From an uncultured Saprospiraceae bacterium (GTDB lineage: Bacteria; Bacteroidota; Bacteroidia; Chitinophagales; Saprospiraceae), in the NCBI GenBank assembly GCA_937926205.1, contig CALEYL010000028.1:1-64000 (forward strand): a stretch of 64,000 nucleotides of DNA. Direction: 5' to 3'. The notes beneath the pieces were generated by a model, which saw only the letters and a list, made by a program, of their open reading frames with translations, had not been told where the DNA came from and ran no database searches. A program made the translations under genes and the position numbers. Below, one piece after another: positions 1 to 9,019 of this stretch (position 1 is its first letter; each line of letters starts with the position of its first letter).

Positions 1-698
1 CAGGAAATGAGTACACCGTAACGTTCAAAGCATCTGAAATCGCTAAGATTCAGGGTTATCAGGGCACGCTGACTTTCAACAAAGCAGCTGTTGAACTGGT
101 GAATGTTGCCTACGGCCTTGCGGAGGAAGATAACTTTGGTATGCGTTATGCAACTGAAGGTATGATCACGACCAGCTGGAACTTGCCTAACCGGCAGGCG
201 GGCCTGCCTACCGGACAGGTAGGCCTGCCTACCGGACAGGCAGGCGGTGAAGCGAAGCCGGACGATGTCTTGTTTAGCCTTGTCCTGCGTGCTAAGACGG
301 ATGCTCAACTGAGCGAAGTACTAGGCATCAGCTCACGCTACACCGTAGCAGAAGCTTACGATCGCAACGACGGTTTACTGGATCTGGGCATTCGCTTCAG
401 CAGTGGCGTACTGGCCAGTGGTGCGGTGGAACTGGAGCAAAACACGCCCAACCCATTTGGGGAATGGACGGTGATTGGCTTCACGCTGCCGCGCGGGGAG
501 CAGGCTCAGCAAACAGAAGAAGTCACTTTGACGATAACAGACGCACAGGGTCGCGTGGTGAAATTGTTCAGGGGGAATTACGGCCCAGGCCGCCATACCC
601 TGACTTTAGAGGCAAATGACCTGCCCAAAGGGGTGTTGTACTACACCCTCAGGGCAGGCAACAGCCGCATCACCCGCAAAATGACGCCTCAAGAATAA
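1..698 (+). CDS. T9SS type A sorting-domain protein, C-terminal part (5' truncated)
   Basis: The frame is open from base 3, so the gene begins before the window. What remains is a cohesin-like beta-sandwich region (roughly the first 130 residues, ending in a segment with FSLVLRAKTDAQLSEVL) followed by a type A T9SS C-terminal sorting domain beginning NTPNPFGEWTVIGFTLP. The tail has the usual order: NPF motif, hydrophobic strand, D-x-x-GRVV, and a basic end. Such proteins cross the inner membrane by Sec, cross the outer membrane by T9SS, and lose the tail at the cell surface. An in-frame 21-bp repeat interrupts the cohesin-like part at 183-245. The next gene ends in the same cohesin-like plus sorting-tail pair, so the two are probably tandem paralogues. 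The N-terminal function cannot be judged. Confidence 0.85.
   Translation, partial: GNEYTVTFKASEIAKIQGYQGTLTFNKAAVELVNVAYGLAEEDNFGMRYATEGMITTSWNLPNRQAGLPTGQVGLPTGQAGGEAKPDDVLFSLVLRAKTDAQLSEVLGISSRYTVAEAYDRNDGLLDLGIRFSSGVLASGAVELEQNTPNPFGEWTVIGFTLPRGEQAQQTEEVTLTITDAQGRVVKLFRGNYGPGRHTLTLEANDLPKGVLYYTLRAGNSRITRKMTPQE
183..245 (+). repeat. Three in-frame copies of a 21-bp GC-rich palindromic repeat
   Basis: Three 21-base units (183-203, 204-224, 225-245) encode LPNRQAG, LPTGQVG and LPTGQAG. The last two differ at a single base and the first is more diverged. Each unit holds an imperfect palindrome of the type CCTGCCTACCGGACAGGTAGG. The length is a multiple of three, so the reading frame is kept. 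The peptide is unlike the beta-rich sequence around it, which suggests insertion of a mobile or expanding palindromic repeat into a loop. Confidence 0.85.
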
Positions 699-729
699 TT
701 TAATTTGTGGAGCAAAACTTGTAGTTTCG

Positions 730-763
730 GAGCCGGGCCTTTTGCCCGGCTCTTTTTTTTTCA
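730..763 (+). terminator. Rho-independent terminator after the first T9SS gene
   Basis: An AGCCGGGC / GCCCGGCT stem with a short CTTTT loop is followed at once by a run of T. It lies about 30 bases after the stop codon at 698. Confidence 0.9.
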
Positions 764-1042
764 GACCTATCCGCGTGAGGGATGGAAGCGGTATGGCCCC
801 GACCTCAGAAGGGGCCATAAGAGCGGACAGCCCGACCCCGCCCGGCTACTTTGACTTTGCTTGCCGAATGATCGGGGCGGGGGCACGCCCACTTCGACTC
901 CGCTCAGTGGCCGACAGCTTTAGATCAATTAAATGATTGGTAATCAAATAAGTAGTTTTGAATTGTTAAACTTTATTTTAGGCCCGGTATATTGAAACAT
1001 TGAGGGGGCCTTTTTCGTACACGCGAATAAAAACAGTCACCT
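764..1042. other. Intergenic region with palindromes and a possible leader terminator
   Basis: No gene is seen here. It holds a perfect 9-bp hairpin (TATGGCCCC at 792-800 pairing with GGGGCCATA at 811-819) and a stretch CTTCGACTCCGCTCAGTG near 893-910. The latter resembles a dispersed Bacteroidetes repeat known to me, but occurs only once here. A TAGTTTTG box at 953-960 matches the Bacteroidetes -7 consensus but lacks a well-placed -33 TTTG. Downstream of it, AGGCCC (980-985) pairs with GGGCCT (1006-1011) just before TTTTT, giving a terminator-like hairpin 27 bases before the next start codon. Confidence 0.5.
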
Positions 1043-3853
1043 ATGATCTTCGAGAAGTACCTACAACCTTTTTCAAAAAATTGGATCTTGCCGGCGTTTT
1101 TGGCAGTGCTGTCATTGGGCAGCGGCACACCTGCCGAAAGCAACGACGACAATGCATTCAATCCCTGCTGCGGGGTGCCACACAACGTGACGATTGCCTG
1201 CGCAGACTTACCGTACAACTTCAACCCAACCAACATTCCTCAGTTGAGGCAATTGTTTGGGGCAGCTTCACCAAACTCGTATTGTCAGGGGTATTACTAC
1301 ACCGAGCTTGAGCCGGTTGTCAACTTGAACAACTGTGAAATCGGGACGATTACCCGTCGTTTTGAAGCGTATAATCCCGGCGCAGGCTGGGGGCAGAACA
1401 GCACCTACATCTGCGAGCAGATAGTGACCATTGCAGCGCACCACAACTACGAGATCCGTTTTCCAAAGGACGAAATTGCTTATTGCAGCGAACCACAACC
1501 GGAAAATATTACCTACAACGAACTTGGCTGTGACCTGCTGGCAGTGAGTGTATCGGATGTCAATTTTGCCATTTCAGGAACGGCCTGCTATAAGATATTC
1601 CGCACTTACCGGGTATTGAACTGGTGTGAATACGATGGTTTTTCACAGCCTATTGTTGTGGGCCGGGATGAAGATTGCGATGGCTTGCCGGGTGACGAAG
1701 CGGTTTGGGTGCTGAGGCGGCCGACAAATGTGGCTTACATTGACCGCACAAACAATCACACCGACAACAACCCGCCTGCATCCGAATTGCAAACCATTTG
1801 TGGGCACACCGGCAATCCGGGTTATTGGCGTTCGATCCTGCTGACAACGGGTTATCCCGAATATACCCGGCGTGGCTTCTGGCAATACACCCAGCACATT
1901 AAGGTGGCAGACGACATCAAACCTGTGGTTAATTTTCAGCCACCGGCGCCATTCTGCAGCCTGAGCAGCAACATTGCGAATGGTTGCCCTGCCACGGTTG
2001 AAATTCCGTTTACAGTGACCGAAGAGTGCAGCAATGAGGTGACGATCAAGGTTTTCCTTTTTGCCTTCAACCAACCGGTAGCGCTGACGGCAGCCAATAA
2101 CGTTGCAGCACAGGTATTGACGGGCACTTATCCCAACTACAAATTGCGGGGCTCCTATCCATTGGGCAGCCACAGTTTCGAGGTGCATGTGACCGACGGT
2201 TGCGGCAATACCAATTCAAAACTGATTCCATTCACAGTCGTGGATTGCAAGGCGCCCTCGCCCGTTTGCATCAATGGCCTGACAACCAGGTTGATGCCTT
2301 TAGAGCCGAATACCGATGCGGATGGCGATGGCGATATTGACATTGCTGCGCTGGCGATCTGGGCTACGGATTTCATCGTCAGTCCGGCCGGCGATTGTAC
2401 CGGACCGGTGCGTTATTCCATCAGCAGGGTAGGGGAACCGGCAAACATCAACCAAACGGGGATCGTGCTGACGTGTGAAGACGGCGATTCCGTAGCGGTT
2501 GCGATTTATGCCTGGGACAGCGCAAACAACCCTTATGCGGTGCAGCCTAATGGTACACTTGGAGGACCGAATTACAGCCATTGCGTTACCTATATCACAT
2601 TGCTGGACGCGACGGCTGCGCCCTGTCCGTCGCCACCATTGGGGCCGATTGATCTGAACGGCCTGATATATACCATGAACGACAGCTCGGTCGCCAATGT
2701 AGCTTTGCTGCTGGAAGGCGGTGTTAGCGATACCCTTGTTAATGAGGAAAATGGGCGCTATGCCTTCAACGATCTGCCGCCGGCATTGGATTATACCCTC
2801 ACACCTAAAAAGGACGGCGATGATCTGAATGGTCTAACCACTTTCGACCTCGTGATGCTGAACATGCACCTGAACGGGATGCATCCGTTTACGTCTCCTT
2901 ATGAATACATTGCCGCCGATATAGACGCGTCAGGGGGTGTGGATACGGCAGACCTGGAAGCTATGAAGCGCCTGTTGCTGATGATGGATACGGTTATTGA
3001 GAACAATACCAGCTGGCGTTTCGTACCGGCCAGTTTCGTGTTCGAAGATACGGCAAATGCCTTGTCGGCAAATTTCCCGGAATCCATTGTCTTAGATTCG
3101 GTAATTGCAGACCAGCAGCACCTTGATTTCATGGCCATCAAAATTGGCGACCTGAATCGCAGTGCCAATCCGAACCTTCCCGGCTCACTGGAAGAACGCA
3201 ACAGCTTGCCGGGCATCGCTTTTCAGGCACAGGATGTGACCCTGAAGGCGGGAGAAAGCAGCACCCTGACTTTAACTTTGCCTGAAAACAGCGATTACAG
3301 CTCCTGCCAGTTTGCACTCCAATTGGATGGACAGGCGTTAGAGTTGCTGGATATCCGGGGTTCAGGGGTTAAGGTAGATTACCACCGCCTCAAAGAAAAT
3401 GTAATTACGTTGATTGCAACAGGCGAGCAATTGAGTAGCCTGCAACTAAAGGTACGGGCAAAAGCCAGCCTGGTTGTCAGTGAACACCTTCTGATGACTT
3501 CTTTGGGCGTCGCCGCAAAAGCGTTCAAATCAAACGGAGAAGAAGCTGCTCTCGACCTCGTCTTTTTGCCGCTCAACTTCAGTAAGGGAGAAGTGCTGTT
3601 GCACGCCAACAAGCCGAACCCGTTCCGGGATCGCACCGTCATTGCGTTTACGCTGCCGGAAGCCATGCAGGCCACTTTGTCTGTACAGGATTTGAGCGGC
3701 CGCGTGCTGAAGCGTATTGAAGGGGCTTATGAGAAGGGCTACCACGAAGTCGTGCTGGAAGCAAAAGACCTTGGCTCCGAAGGCGTTTTGACCTATACCC
3801 TGCAAACGCCCGGGTCTGCGAAGACCGGTAAGATGGTGTTGTTGAGGGATTGA
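1043..3853 (+). CDS. Secreted T9SS cargo with HYR-like, dockerin-like and cohesin-like regions
   Basis: This 936-residue protein has a signal peptide (about residues 1-33, hydrophobic core ILPAFLAVLSLGSG). It is followed by cysteine-rich HYR-like immunoglobulin-fold segments (about 300-530, with VTDGCGNTNSKLIPFTVVDC). A dockerin-like region (about 590-710) contains two calcium-loop-like pieces, including DIDASGGVDTADLEAMKRLLL. A cohesin-like sandwich follows (about 735-850) and then a type A T9SS sorting tail beginning NKPNPFRDRTVIAFTLP. It is probably a surface or extracellular adhesin-like protein. No catalytic domain is recognisable. The same cohesin-like plus tail pair ends the gene just upstream. 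Confidence 0.85.
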   Translation: MIFEKYLQPFSKNWILPAFLAVLSLGSGTPAESNDDNAFNPCCGVPHNVTIACADLPYNFNPTNIPQLRQLFGAASPNSYCQGYYYTELEPVVNLNNCEIGTITRRFEAYNPGAGWGQNSTYICEQIVTIAAHHNYEIRFPKDEIAYCSEPQPENITYNELGCDLLAVSVSDVNFAISGTACYKIFRTYRVLNWCEYDGFSQPIVVGRDEDCDGLPGDEAVWVLRRPTNVAYIDRTNNHTDNNPPASELQTICGHTGNPGYWRSILLTTGYPEYTRRGFWQYTQHIKVADDIKPVVNFQPPAPFCSLSSNIANGCPATVEIPFTVTEECSNEVTIKVFLFAFNQPVALTAANNVAAQVLTGTYPNYKLRGSYPLGSHSFEVHVTDGCGNTNSKLIPFTVVDCKAPSPVCINGLTTRLMPLEPNTDADGDGDIDIAALAIWATDFIVSPAGDCTGPVRYSISRVGEPANINQTGIVLTCEDGDSVAVAIYAWDSANNPYAVQPNGTLGGPNYSHCVTYITLLDATAAPCPSPPLGPIDLNGLIYTMNDSSVANVALLLEGGVSDTLVNEENGRYAFNDLPPALDYTLTPKKDGDDLNGLTTFDLVMLNMHLNGMHPFTSPYEYIAADIDASGGVDTADLEAMKRLLLMMDTVIENNTSWRFVPASFVFEDTANALSANFPESIVLDSVIADQQHLDFMAIKIGDLNRSANPNLPGSLEERNSLPGIAFQAQDVTLKAGESSTLTLTLPENSDYSSCQFALQLDGQALELLDIRGSGVKVDYHRLKENVITLIATGEQLSSLQLKVRAKASLVVSEHLLMTSLGVAAKAFKSNGEEAALDLVFLPLNFSKGEVLLHANKPNPFRDRTVIAFTLPEAMQATLSVQDLSGRVLKRIEGAYEKGYHEVVLEAKDLGSEGVLTYTLQTPGSAKTGKMVLLRD

Positions 3854-3877
3854 TTGGGATACATGGAATAGAAAACG

Positions 3878-3918
3878 GAGGCTCTGCGGTTAGGAAACTG
3901 CAGGGCCTCTGTCGTTTT
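3878..3918 (+). terminator. Probable terminator between convergent genes
   Basis: GAGGCTCTGC (3878-3887) pairs with GCAGGGCCTC (3900-3909) with one G-T wobble. A T-rich stretch follows. It sits 25 bases after the stop of the upstream plus-strand gene and faces a minus-strand gene ending at 4068. Confidence 0.6.
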
Positions 3919-4067
3919 AGGGTGTTTTTCGGGCATCCAGCCCTGATATCGGCAGAACTACTTACGAGGTGGAAGTAACCATAACATTGTCGCCGGGTAT
4001 GTATTTTCACAGGCTGCTTGACGACACCGAACAGTGGGAAAGCAAAACAGCTTTAGGGCGAGCGTAC

Positions 4068-6284
4068 TCATTCCCGCAACAATAATACATCGCCTGATTT
4101 CAATACACTTTGGCCGTCACTAAATACGACTTCCAACAGCCACGCATATACGCCTTGCCCTAGTGGCGTTCCGCTTTTTTGGCCATCCCACCCATTATTG
4201 GGATCAGAGAAAGCGCGATTTTCGCTTTTGAACACAAATCCGCCCCAGCGGTCAAATATGTAGAAACGGAGAACCTGTGCACTCAGGTCATTGATGGCCT
4301 GAGGGTAAAAACGGTCGTTAATGCCGTCATTGTTGGGGGAAAAGGCATTGGGTAAGTATATGGGGCAATTGGTGCGCGGGATGGCAACTGTCAGGGTATC
4401 TGAACACCCGATTGAATCCTCCAGGATCAACTGGTAAATGTCAGCAGACAGGTGTTTGATCGGAAAATGCAGGGCCTGGAATTGGCTATTTAACAGCAAG
4501 GCAAGCGGCCCTGTTCCACCTTGATAAGTGGCGCTTAGGGCACCGTTGGCATCCTCGCAGGTAGCGGCTTCGGTAAGAAAATGCGTAAAAGCTGGCGGAA
4601 CAGTGCCATCAATGCTGATGAGGGTGTCCACCTCGCATCCTGCTGCATCTTTTACCGCCGGACGGTAAACGCCTTCAGCCAATCCCGTTATTTCAGGTAA
4701 TTCGATGTAATATGTCCCATCCGAGGTATAAGTCAGCGGTTGTACCCCCCCCACCGCCACCAACGTTATAGCGCCATTGGCTTTAGCGCATTGCGCATGG
4801 CGGATGATTACCTCTTCCAGCACAAGTGGAAAACTGTGCTCTATCACAGCAGTTGCCGTCACCTGGCATCCTTCTGCATCCACAACGGTCAGTGAATAGT
4901 TGCCAGGCGACAAGTCACCGAACTCACCGGTTATTTGAGGCATGTCGTTATTCAGGATATAAACAAATGGAGGCTGGCCATGCTCAATACTTGCGGTGAG
5001 TTGTCCATTAGCTACTCCGCAGGATGTATGTTTTACCGTTAACATTGAAATAGCGGGCGGAGGAACGCCCGGAACTATCACCGTCGCCACATCGCTGCAA
5101 CCGGCAGCATCGGTTACCTTGATCTCGTGTGGGCCGTGGATCATTGCGGTAAATTGCAGGCTCGCACCTGTCGGATTTCCATCTACCCATGTTAAAAAGG
5201 GCGCAGTTCCTCCGGTTAATTCAAGCGCGACACTTCCATTGGGTGCACCACAGGTAGCCCTGGTGGTGGTCGCGTTGATAACAGCTGGCAGATTCACGTC
5301 GAGGTTAACTTCCGCATCTATCCTGCATCCTATCTCATCCTGCACGTAAACGGTATAAGGTCTTGCTTCCAGATTCACAAACGTCCCCTCTGGCTGAAAA
5401 TGCTGTCCGTCAAGGGAGTAACTCAGCATGCCGATCCCTCCGGAAGCTTGTACGACGATGACCCCTTGGGCTGCCATGCAGTCAAAACCGGATGCGTTTA
5501 CTGCTTCGATTTTAACAGGATGAGATCCCAGATACTCGAATTTGCTGGCAGAGCCAGTTATGTTTAAAGACAGGAAACAATGATAGGATAACGAAGCCGT
5601 TGAAAAATTAACCTGATAAACAGCAGACAAGGTATCGGCAAATGCAAAAACAGAAACACTGTCGCAGGCAGGGATATAAGAACTTAACCCAAAAAGATAA
5701 CCGGGAATACTTTGTGTGGAGGCATAGGTGTAGGTTAGTTGACCTGGGCCAGCCTGTTTAATTTTTACAATAACATCATTGGTAGTAGCGGCCAGATATA
5801 AATCCCCATTGTAAAAGGTAATATCTCCGGCTGCCTGCAAAGGGATGTTGCCTAAAAAAGTCCCTGCACCTGTTGCCGGGTCGTAAGTACATATCTTTCC
5901 CGATTGTCCAGATGCATAAAAGACACCTCGCGCATCCACTGTCAGACAATTATAAGATTGGGATGCAAGGAATTGAAAAGTATAGATGACAGTACCCGTT
6001 CCTGTGGCAGTATCTACTTCCATTATTTTCCCCCAACCATCAATTGCATATAGTTTTCCATTGGGATGAAAACAGATATCTTTCGTTTCAGGTGGGAGAT
6101 ATCCGACCCATTCGTGATAACAATCTTCCATGCGTACCCTGTAAACCAGGTCATCAGCAGTACTTACGTACATGTACATGTCCTGAGGGAAGGCGAACAG
6201 GGGCAAAAAAGAAAGCGCAATAAACAATGTGGTACGTCCTGAGCTGTCCACTGTGCTCAGACGTTGGCTTTTAATTTTTTTCAT
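4068..6284 (-). CDS. Secreted protein with beta-propeller, five SprB-like repeats and CHU_C (T9SS type B) domain
   Basis: The protein has 738 residues. A signal peptide (to about residue 34) is followed by a region resembling a beta-propeller (about 35-250, with repeated short strand motifs such as YDPATGAGTFLGNI). Five repeats of about 75 residues follow (about 255-630). Each repeat begins near a Cys in ATCGAPNGS-like sequence and ends in D-x-x-GC, as in SprB-type gliding adhesin repeats. The end is a CHU_C domain (about 640-738) with LPNAFSPNNDGINDRF and YIFDRWGGFVF, the gliding-motility-associated domain that acts as a type B T9SS signal. It is likely a surface-exposed adhesin. A small palindrome (TTTCAATA at 6335 / TATTGAAA at 6346) lies just upstream and may be a regulator site. 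Confidence 0.88.
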   Translation of the reverse strand: MKKIKSQRLSTVDSSGRTTLFIALSFLPLFAFPQDMYMYVSTADDLVYRVRMEDCYHEWVGYLPPETKDICFHPNGKLYAIDGWGKIMEVDTATGTGTVIYTFQFLASQSYNCLTVDARGVFYASGQSGKICTYDPATGAGTFLGNIPLQAAGDITFYNGDLYLAATTNDVIVKIKQAGPGQLTYTYASTQSIPGYLFGLSSYIPACDSVSVFAFADTLSAVYQVNFSTASLSYHCFLSLNITGSASKFEYLGSHPVKIEAVNASGFDCMAAQGVIVVQASGGIGMLSYSLDGQHFQPEGTFVNLEARPYTVYVQDEIGCRIDAEVNLDVNLPAVINATTTRATCGAPNGSVALELTGGTAPFLTWVDGNPTGASLQFTAMIHGPHEIKVTDAAGCSDVATVIVPGVPPPAISMLTVKHTSCGVANGQLTASIEHGQPPFVYILNNDMPQITGEFGDLSPGNYSLTVVDAEGCQVTATAVIEHSFPLVLEEVIIRHAQCAKANGAITLVAVGGVQPLTYTSDGTYYIELPEITGLAEGVYRPAVKDAAGCEVDTLISIDGTVPPAFTHFLTEAATCEDANGALSATYQGGTGPLALLLNSQFQALHFPIKHLSADIYQLILEDSIGCSDTLTVAIPRTNCPIYLPNAFSPNNDGINDRFYPQAINDLSAQVLRFYIFDRWGGFVFKSENRAFSDPNNGWDGQKSGTPLGQGVYAWLLEVVFSDGQSVLKSGDVLLLRE

Positions 6285-6501
6285 AGCTTTAAATTTACAA
6301 CCAGCGCAAAGCCCTGGCGAGAGCGTTATTAATTTTTCAATATATTATTGAAATGACCTTAGATGCTTTATAATCTTTCAATTTGTCGGATAGACTCTAT
6401 AAATTTTGGAAATCAGGTATGCCGTGGATATTAAAAGTTAGGGATACCGCCGAACGCTGCTCGGATAGAGGAAAATGCAACCCAACAGCGTTTAGTGATA
6501 C

Positions 6502-7383
6502 CTACATCTCCGCAATGTGTTTCACCATTCCTTTGATGTCATTCCGGTTGAGGTAGCGGAGGTATTCTGTAGCCTGAGCCTGGCTTTGGAAGAGCCCGAT
6601 GACAATGCTGTAGGTTGTTTTTCCTTCCGTTTTTCCGGCGAAAATATTGACGGGTTGCTCAAATTTCTTTTCCAGGCGACCTACCTGTTGTACGGCATTG
6701 CTGTAATCTGCATAAACGCCAACCTGAACCCCGTAGCCAAGGTTGGCACGTGGTGTTTGGGTATCCGTTTTGGCTGGAACATTGGTCCGTGCCGGCAAAG
6801 ACGGCTGGCTGGATGCCACTCTCGTAACCGGGACATATTCCTGGTCGAAAGAAGCGCTTTCTTCCGGGATTAAGGCCGGCCTGCGCAAGGAAAACTGTGG
6901 TTTGGGACTGTCGAGTACAGAGAGGTCAGCTGGGGCTGTGCCGGCATACTGAACGCCCGCGAGGCCCCGGGTATGGTGTTTCTGTAAAACATCGAGCAGG
7001 ATCGCCGCTTCCATGGATTCCTCGTAGCGGTCGAGTAAAACGCCCCGTTCGTCAAAAACCAGAATGGAGGGCAGTGCGGAGATGGCATATTGTGCCTTGT
7101 ATCGGCGGCCTTCTTCGTTGTCGATGTCGATTTTAACGGAAAAATAATGGGTGTTTGCATAACGGGACAACACCGGATCGGCGTAAGTGTTTTTTTCCAT
7201 CCATTGGCAGGGCATACACCAGGTAGCCGTGAAATGTACAAAATAGGGTTTTCCTTCGCGGGCTGCCATTTGCCGCACTTCAGGAAGCGAGGCATTCAGA
7301 AAATTGACATTTGCAAAGGTAGAATGGGCTGATAAAACGAAAGTTACCAGCAATGCGGTAGTGGTTCGCTGCTTTTTATTCAT
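6502..7383 (-). CDS. Periplasmic thioredoxin-like protein fused to a SPOR domain
   Basis: The protein has 293 residues and a signal peptide (about 1-24). A thioredoxin-like domain (about 30-135) contains the redox motif WCMPC and a cis-proline segment (ISALPSILVFDERG), close to the DUF255/thioredoxin_7 group. After a Pro/Thr-rich linker, the C-terminal 75 residues form a SPOR domain, starting GVQVGVYADYSNAVQQVGRL. SPOR domains bind denuded peptidoglycan at division sites. The combination suggests a thiol oxidoreductase or disulfide reductase tethered to septal cell wall; that role is inferred. It is monocistronic as far as can be seen. Confidence 0.88.
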   Translation of the reverse strand: MNKKQRTTTALLVTFVLSAHSTFANVNFLNASLPEVRQMAAREGKPYFVHFTATWCMPCQWMEKNTYADPVLSRYANTHYFSVKIDIDNEEGRRYKAQYAISALPSILVFDERGVLLDRYEESMEAAILLDVLQKHHTRGLAGVQYAGTAPADLSVLDSPKPQFSLRRPALIPEESASFDQEYVPVTRVASSQPSLPARTNVPAKTDTQTPRANLGYGVQVGVYADYSNAVQQVGRLEKKFEQPVNIFAGKTEGKTTYSIVIGLFQSQAQATEYLRYLNRNDIKGMVKHIAEM

Positions 7384-7541
7384 GGGACTATGAAAATGTT
7401 GTGATTACTTAAATCGTCTATTCTGACTATAAAAGTAGTCCCGTCAAAGGTGCCAGTCAAGGGCAATGAAAAAGAAGCGCTATCCGATTACGGATCGGTA
7501 TAAATAGTGGTGTAAACGGCGCAAAAGAGCGACGGATCGGT

Positions 7542-8057
7542 TTATTTGCATTTGATGAATTCCAGCAATGCCTGGTGCTGGCGAAGCAGGGTTTGCGCAG
7601 CATCGTAAAGTTGTTCAAAATGCTGGAGCAGAAACTTCATGTCGTGGGGCAGCGCTTCTGTGTTTTTGATTTTGAATTCGTGGCATTTGTGAATGCTTTC
7701 GAAAACTTCCTGAATTTCATCAGAGCGCTTCATGAACCCGATGATGGTTTCCCGCTCGCTGTTGTACGGGTTGGTATAAGACTGGATGGCATTTTCCAGC
7801 GTCTTTTCTTCGGTTAGGTCTGCCTGCGTGAAATCAAGGATGGAAACCCCGAAAAAATGGGAAAGGCGAAGCAGGTTGCAGATTTTAGGCTCGGCGCTTG
7901 CATTTTCATAGGATGCAATGTTGCCGCGGTTGAGGCCGATTTTTTCAGCCAACTGCTCCTGACTCAATTCCAGGCGTTTGCGCAAGTGGCGCAAATTTTG
8001 CTGCAGAAAGCTTGAACCATCCTGCAGTTCAGTGTAAGGGTCTTTTCCGTTAAACAT
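7542..8057 (-). CDS. XRE-family helix-turn-helix transcriptional regulator
   Basis: The protein has 171 residues. An N-terminal Cro/CI-type HTH (about 20-75) contains RLELSQEQLAEKIGLNRGNIASYE, with the recognition helix just before a conserved NASAEP segment. The C-terminal half (about 110-171) is predicted helical and probably forms a coiled coil (FLLQHFEQLYDAAQTLLRQH), suitable for dimerisation. No ligand-binding or peptidase domain is visible. It is divergent from the ECF sigma factor at 8372, with about 310 bases between them. It may regulate that gene or itself, though the sequence does not show which. Confidence 0.88.
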   Translation of the reverse strand: MFNGKDPYTELQDGSSFLQQNLRHLRKRLELSQEQLAEKIGLNRGNIASYENASAEPKICNLLRLSHFFGVSILDFTQADLTEEKTLENAIQSYTNPYNSERETIIGFMKRSDEIQEVFESIHKCHEFKIKNTEALPHDMKFLLQHFEQLYDAAQTLLRQHQALLEFIKCK

Positions 8058-8299
8058 AAACAGTGTGCTGTAAAAAAGGAATAATCACCGCTGATTGGCG
8101 AAGCATTTTGATGCAGTACCCGATTGAAAGGGGATGCACTTTGGCGCCGGACAATCTTTTCGATGGTGTATAGTATACGCCTGAAGCGGCAATTTGGTTT
8201 AAGGATGTTAAATATTTTAACGTTTTAACCCGCAAATGCCACAAAACTGTCAAGATTGCTACACTTGCCATTAAAAATTAGTCTAAATAGAAATTTTCA

Positions 8300-8331
8300 T
8301 TTGCAAAAAACAAGGATAAACCGTAGTTTTG
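8300..8331 (+). promoter_or_regulatory. Bacteroidetes-type promoter for the ECF sigma gene
   Basis: TTTG at 8300-8303 (-33 box) and TAGTTTTG at 8324-8331 (-7 box) are separated by 20 bases. This fits the TTTG-N19-21-TAnnTTTG consensus used by the primary sigma factor of Bacteroidetes. The start codon follows about 40 bases later. Confidence 0.7.
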
Positions 8332-8371
8332 TAAAAAATAATTACAAAGCACAATCGTAAAATCACCGGCA

Positions 8372-8902
8372 ATGATCTCATACGCAATAGCAAACCCGAT
8401 GCAGGAGCAATTAGACAAAATCAGTCAGTCGCTTCGTGCATTTTCCCTGAAACTGACGGGAAACAATGATGACGCGGAGGATCTTTTCCAGGATACAGCC
8501 CTCCGGATCATTACCAATGCAGATAAATACAACCAGGGCACAAATTTCAAGGCCTGGGCTGTGACCATCATGCGCAATATTTTTATCAACAATTACCGTA
8601 AGAAAGTACGCAGGGGGCTGATCATTGATCAAACTCCGAATAACTACTACATCAACTCCGGCGCAGATACCCTGACGGGTAATGAAGGTGAAACTTCGGT
8701 TACTTTCCGGGAACTGGCCCGATTGGTGGATACGCTGCCTGATGAGTTTAAGAAACCTTTTATGATGGCATTCGAAGGGTATAAGTACGATGAAATAGCA
8801 GAAGAACTGGGATCTCCGCTGGGTACCATCAAGAGCCGCATCTTTTTTGCAAGAAAAAAATTGCAAAAACTGTACGAAGATACTTACCGCGAGCGGGCCT
8901 GA
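8372..8902 (+). CDS. ECF-type RNA polymerase sigma factor
   Basis: The protein has 176 residues, normal for an ECF sigma factor. Region 2 (about 15-80) contains DAEDLFQDTALRI and the RNAP-binding stretch NFKAWAVTIMRNIFINNYRKK. Region 4 (about 112-165) contains LPDEFKKPFMMAFEGYKYDEIAEELGSP followed by the promoter-recognition helix GTIKSRIFFARKKL. No anti-sigma gene is adjacent, so this may be a stand-alone ECF factor of the kind common in Bacteroidetes. An internal ATG (residue 10, MQEQL) is an alternative start. A strong terminator follows. Confidence 0.92.
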   Translation: MISYAIANPMQEQLDKISQSLRAFSLKLTGNNDDAEDLFQDTALRIITNADKYNQGTNFKAWAVTIMRNIFINNYRKKVRRGLIIDQTPNNYYINSGADTLTGNEGETSVTFRELARLVDTLPDEFKKPFMMAFEGYKYDEIAEELGSPLGTIKSRIFFARKKLQKLYEDTYRERA

Positions 8903-8935
8903 AGATGTGGCATGAAAACATAAAAACCAAAAGGG

Positions 8936-8968
8936 GCGGGTCGGAAGAAATTCCGATCCGCTTTTTTT
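8936..8968 (+). terminator. Rho-independent terminator after the ECF sigma gene
   Basis: An 11-bp stem, GCGGGTCGGAA / TTCCGATCCGC with one T-G wobble, closes a GAAA tetraloop and is followed by seven T. It lies 34 bases after the stop. Confidence 0.92.
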
Positions 8969-9019
8969 ATGACCGCTGCGAACAAAACGGATAACGCAGA
9001 GAAGCAAAGGGCTAAAATG

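Noticed and set aside
8050..8271. 73-codon minus-strand frame upstream of the XRE gene
   Set aside because: It overlaps the XRE start and the divergent promoter region, and the composition is not protein-like.
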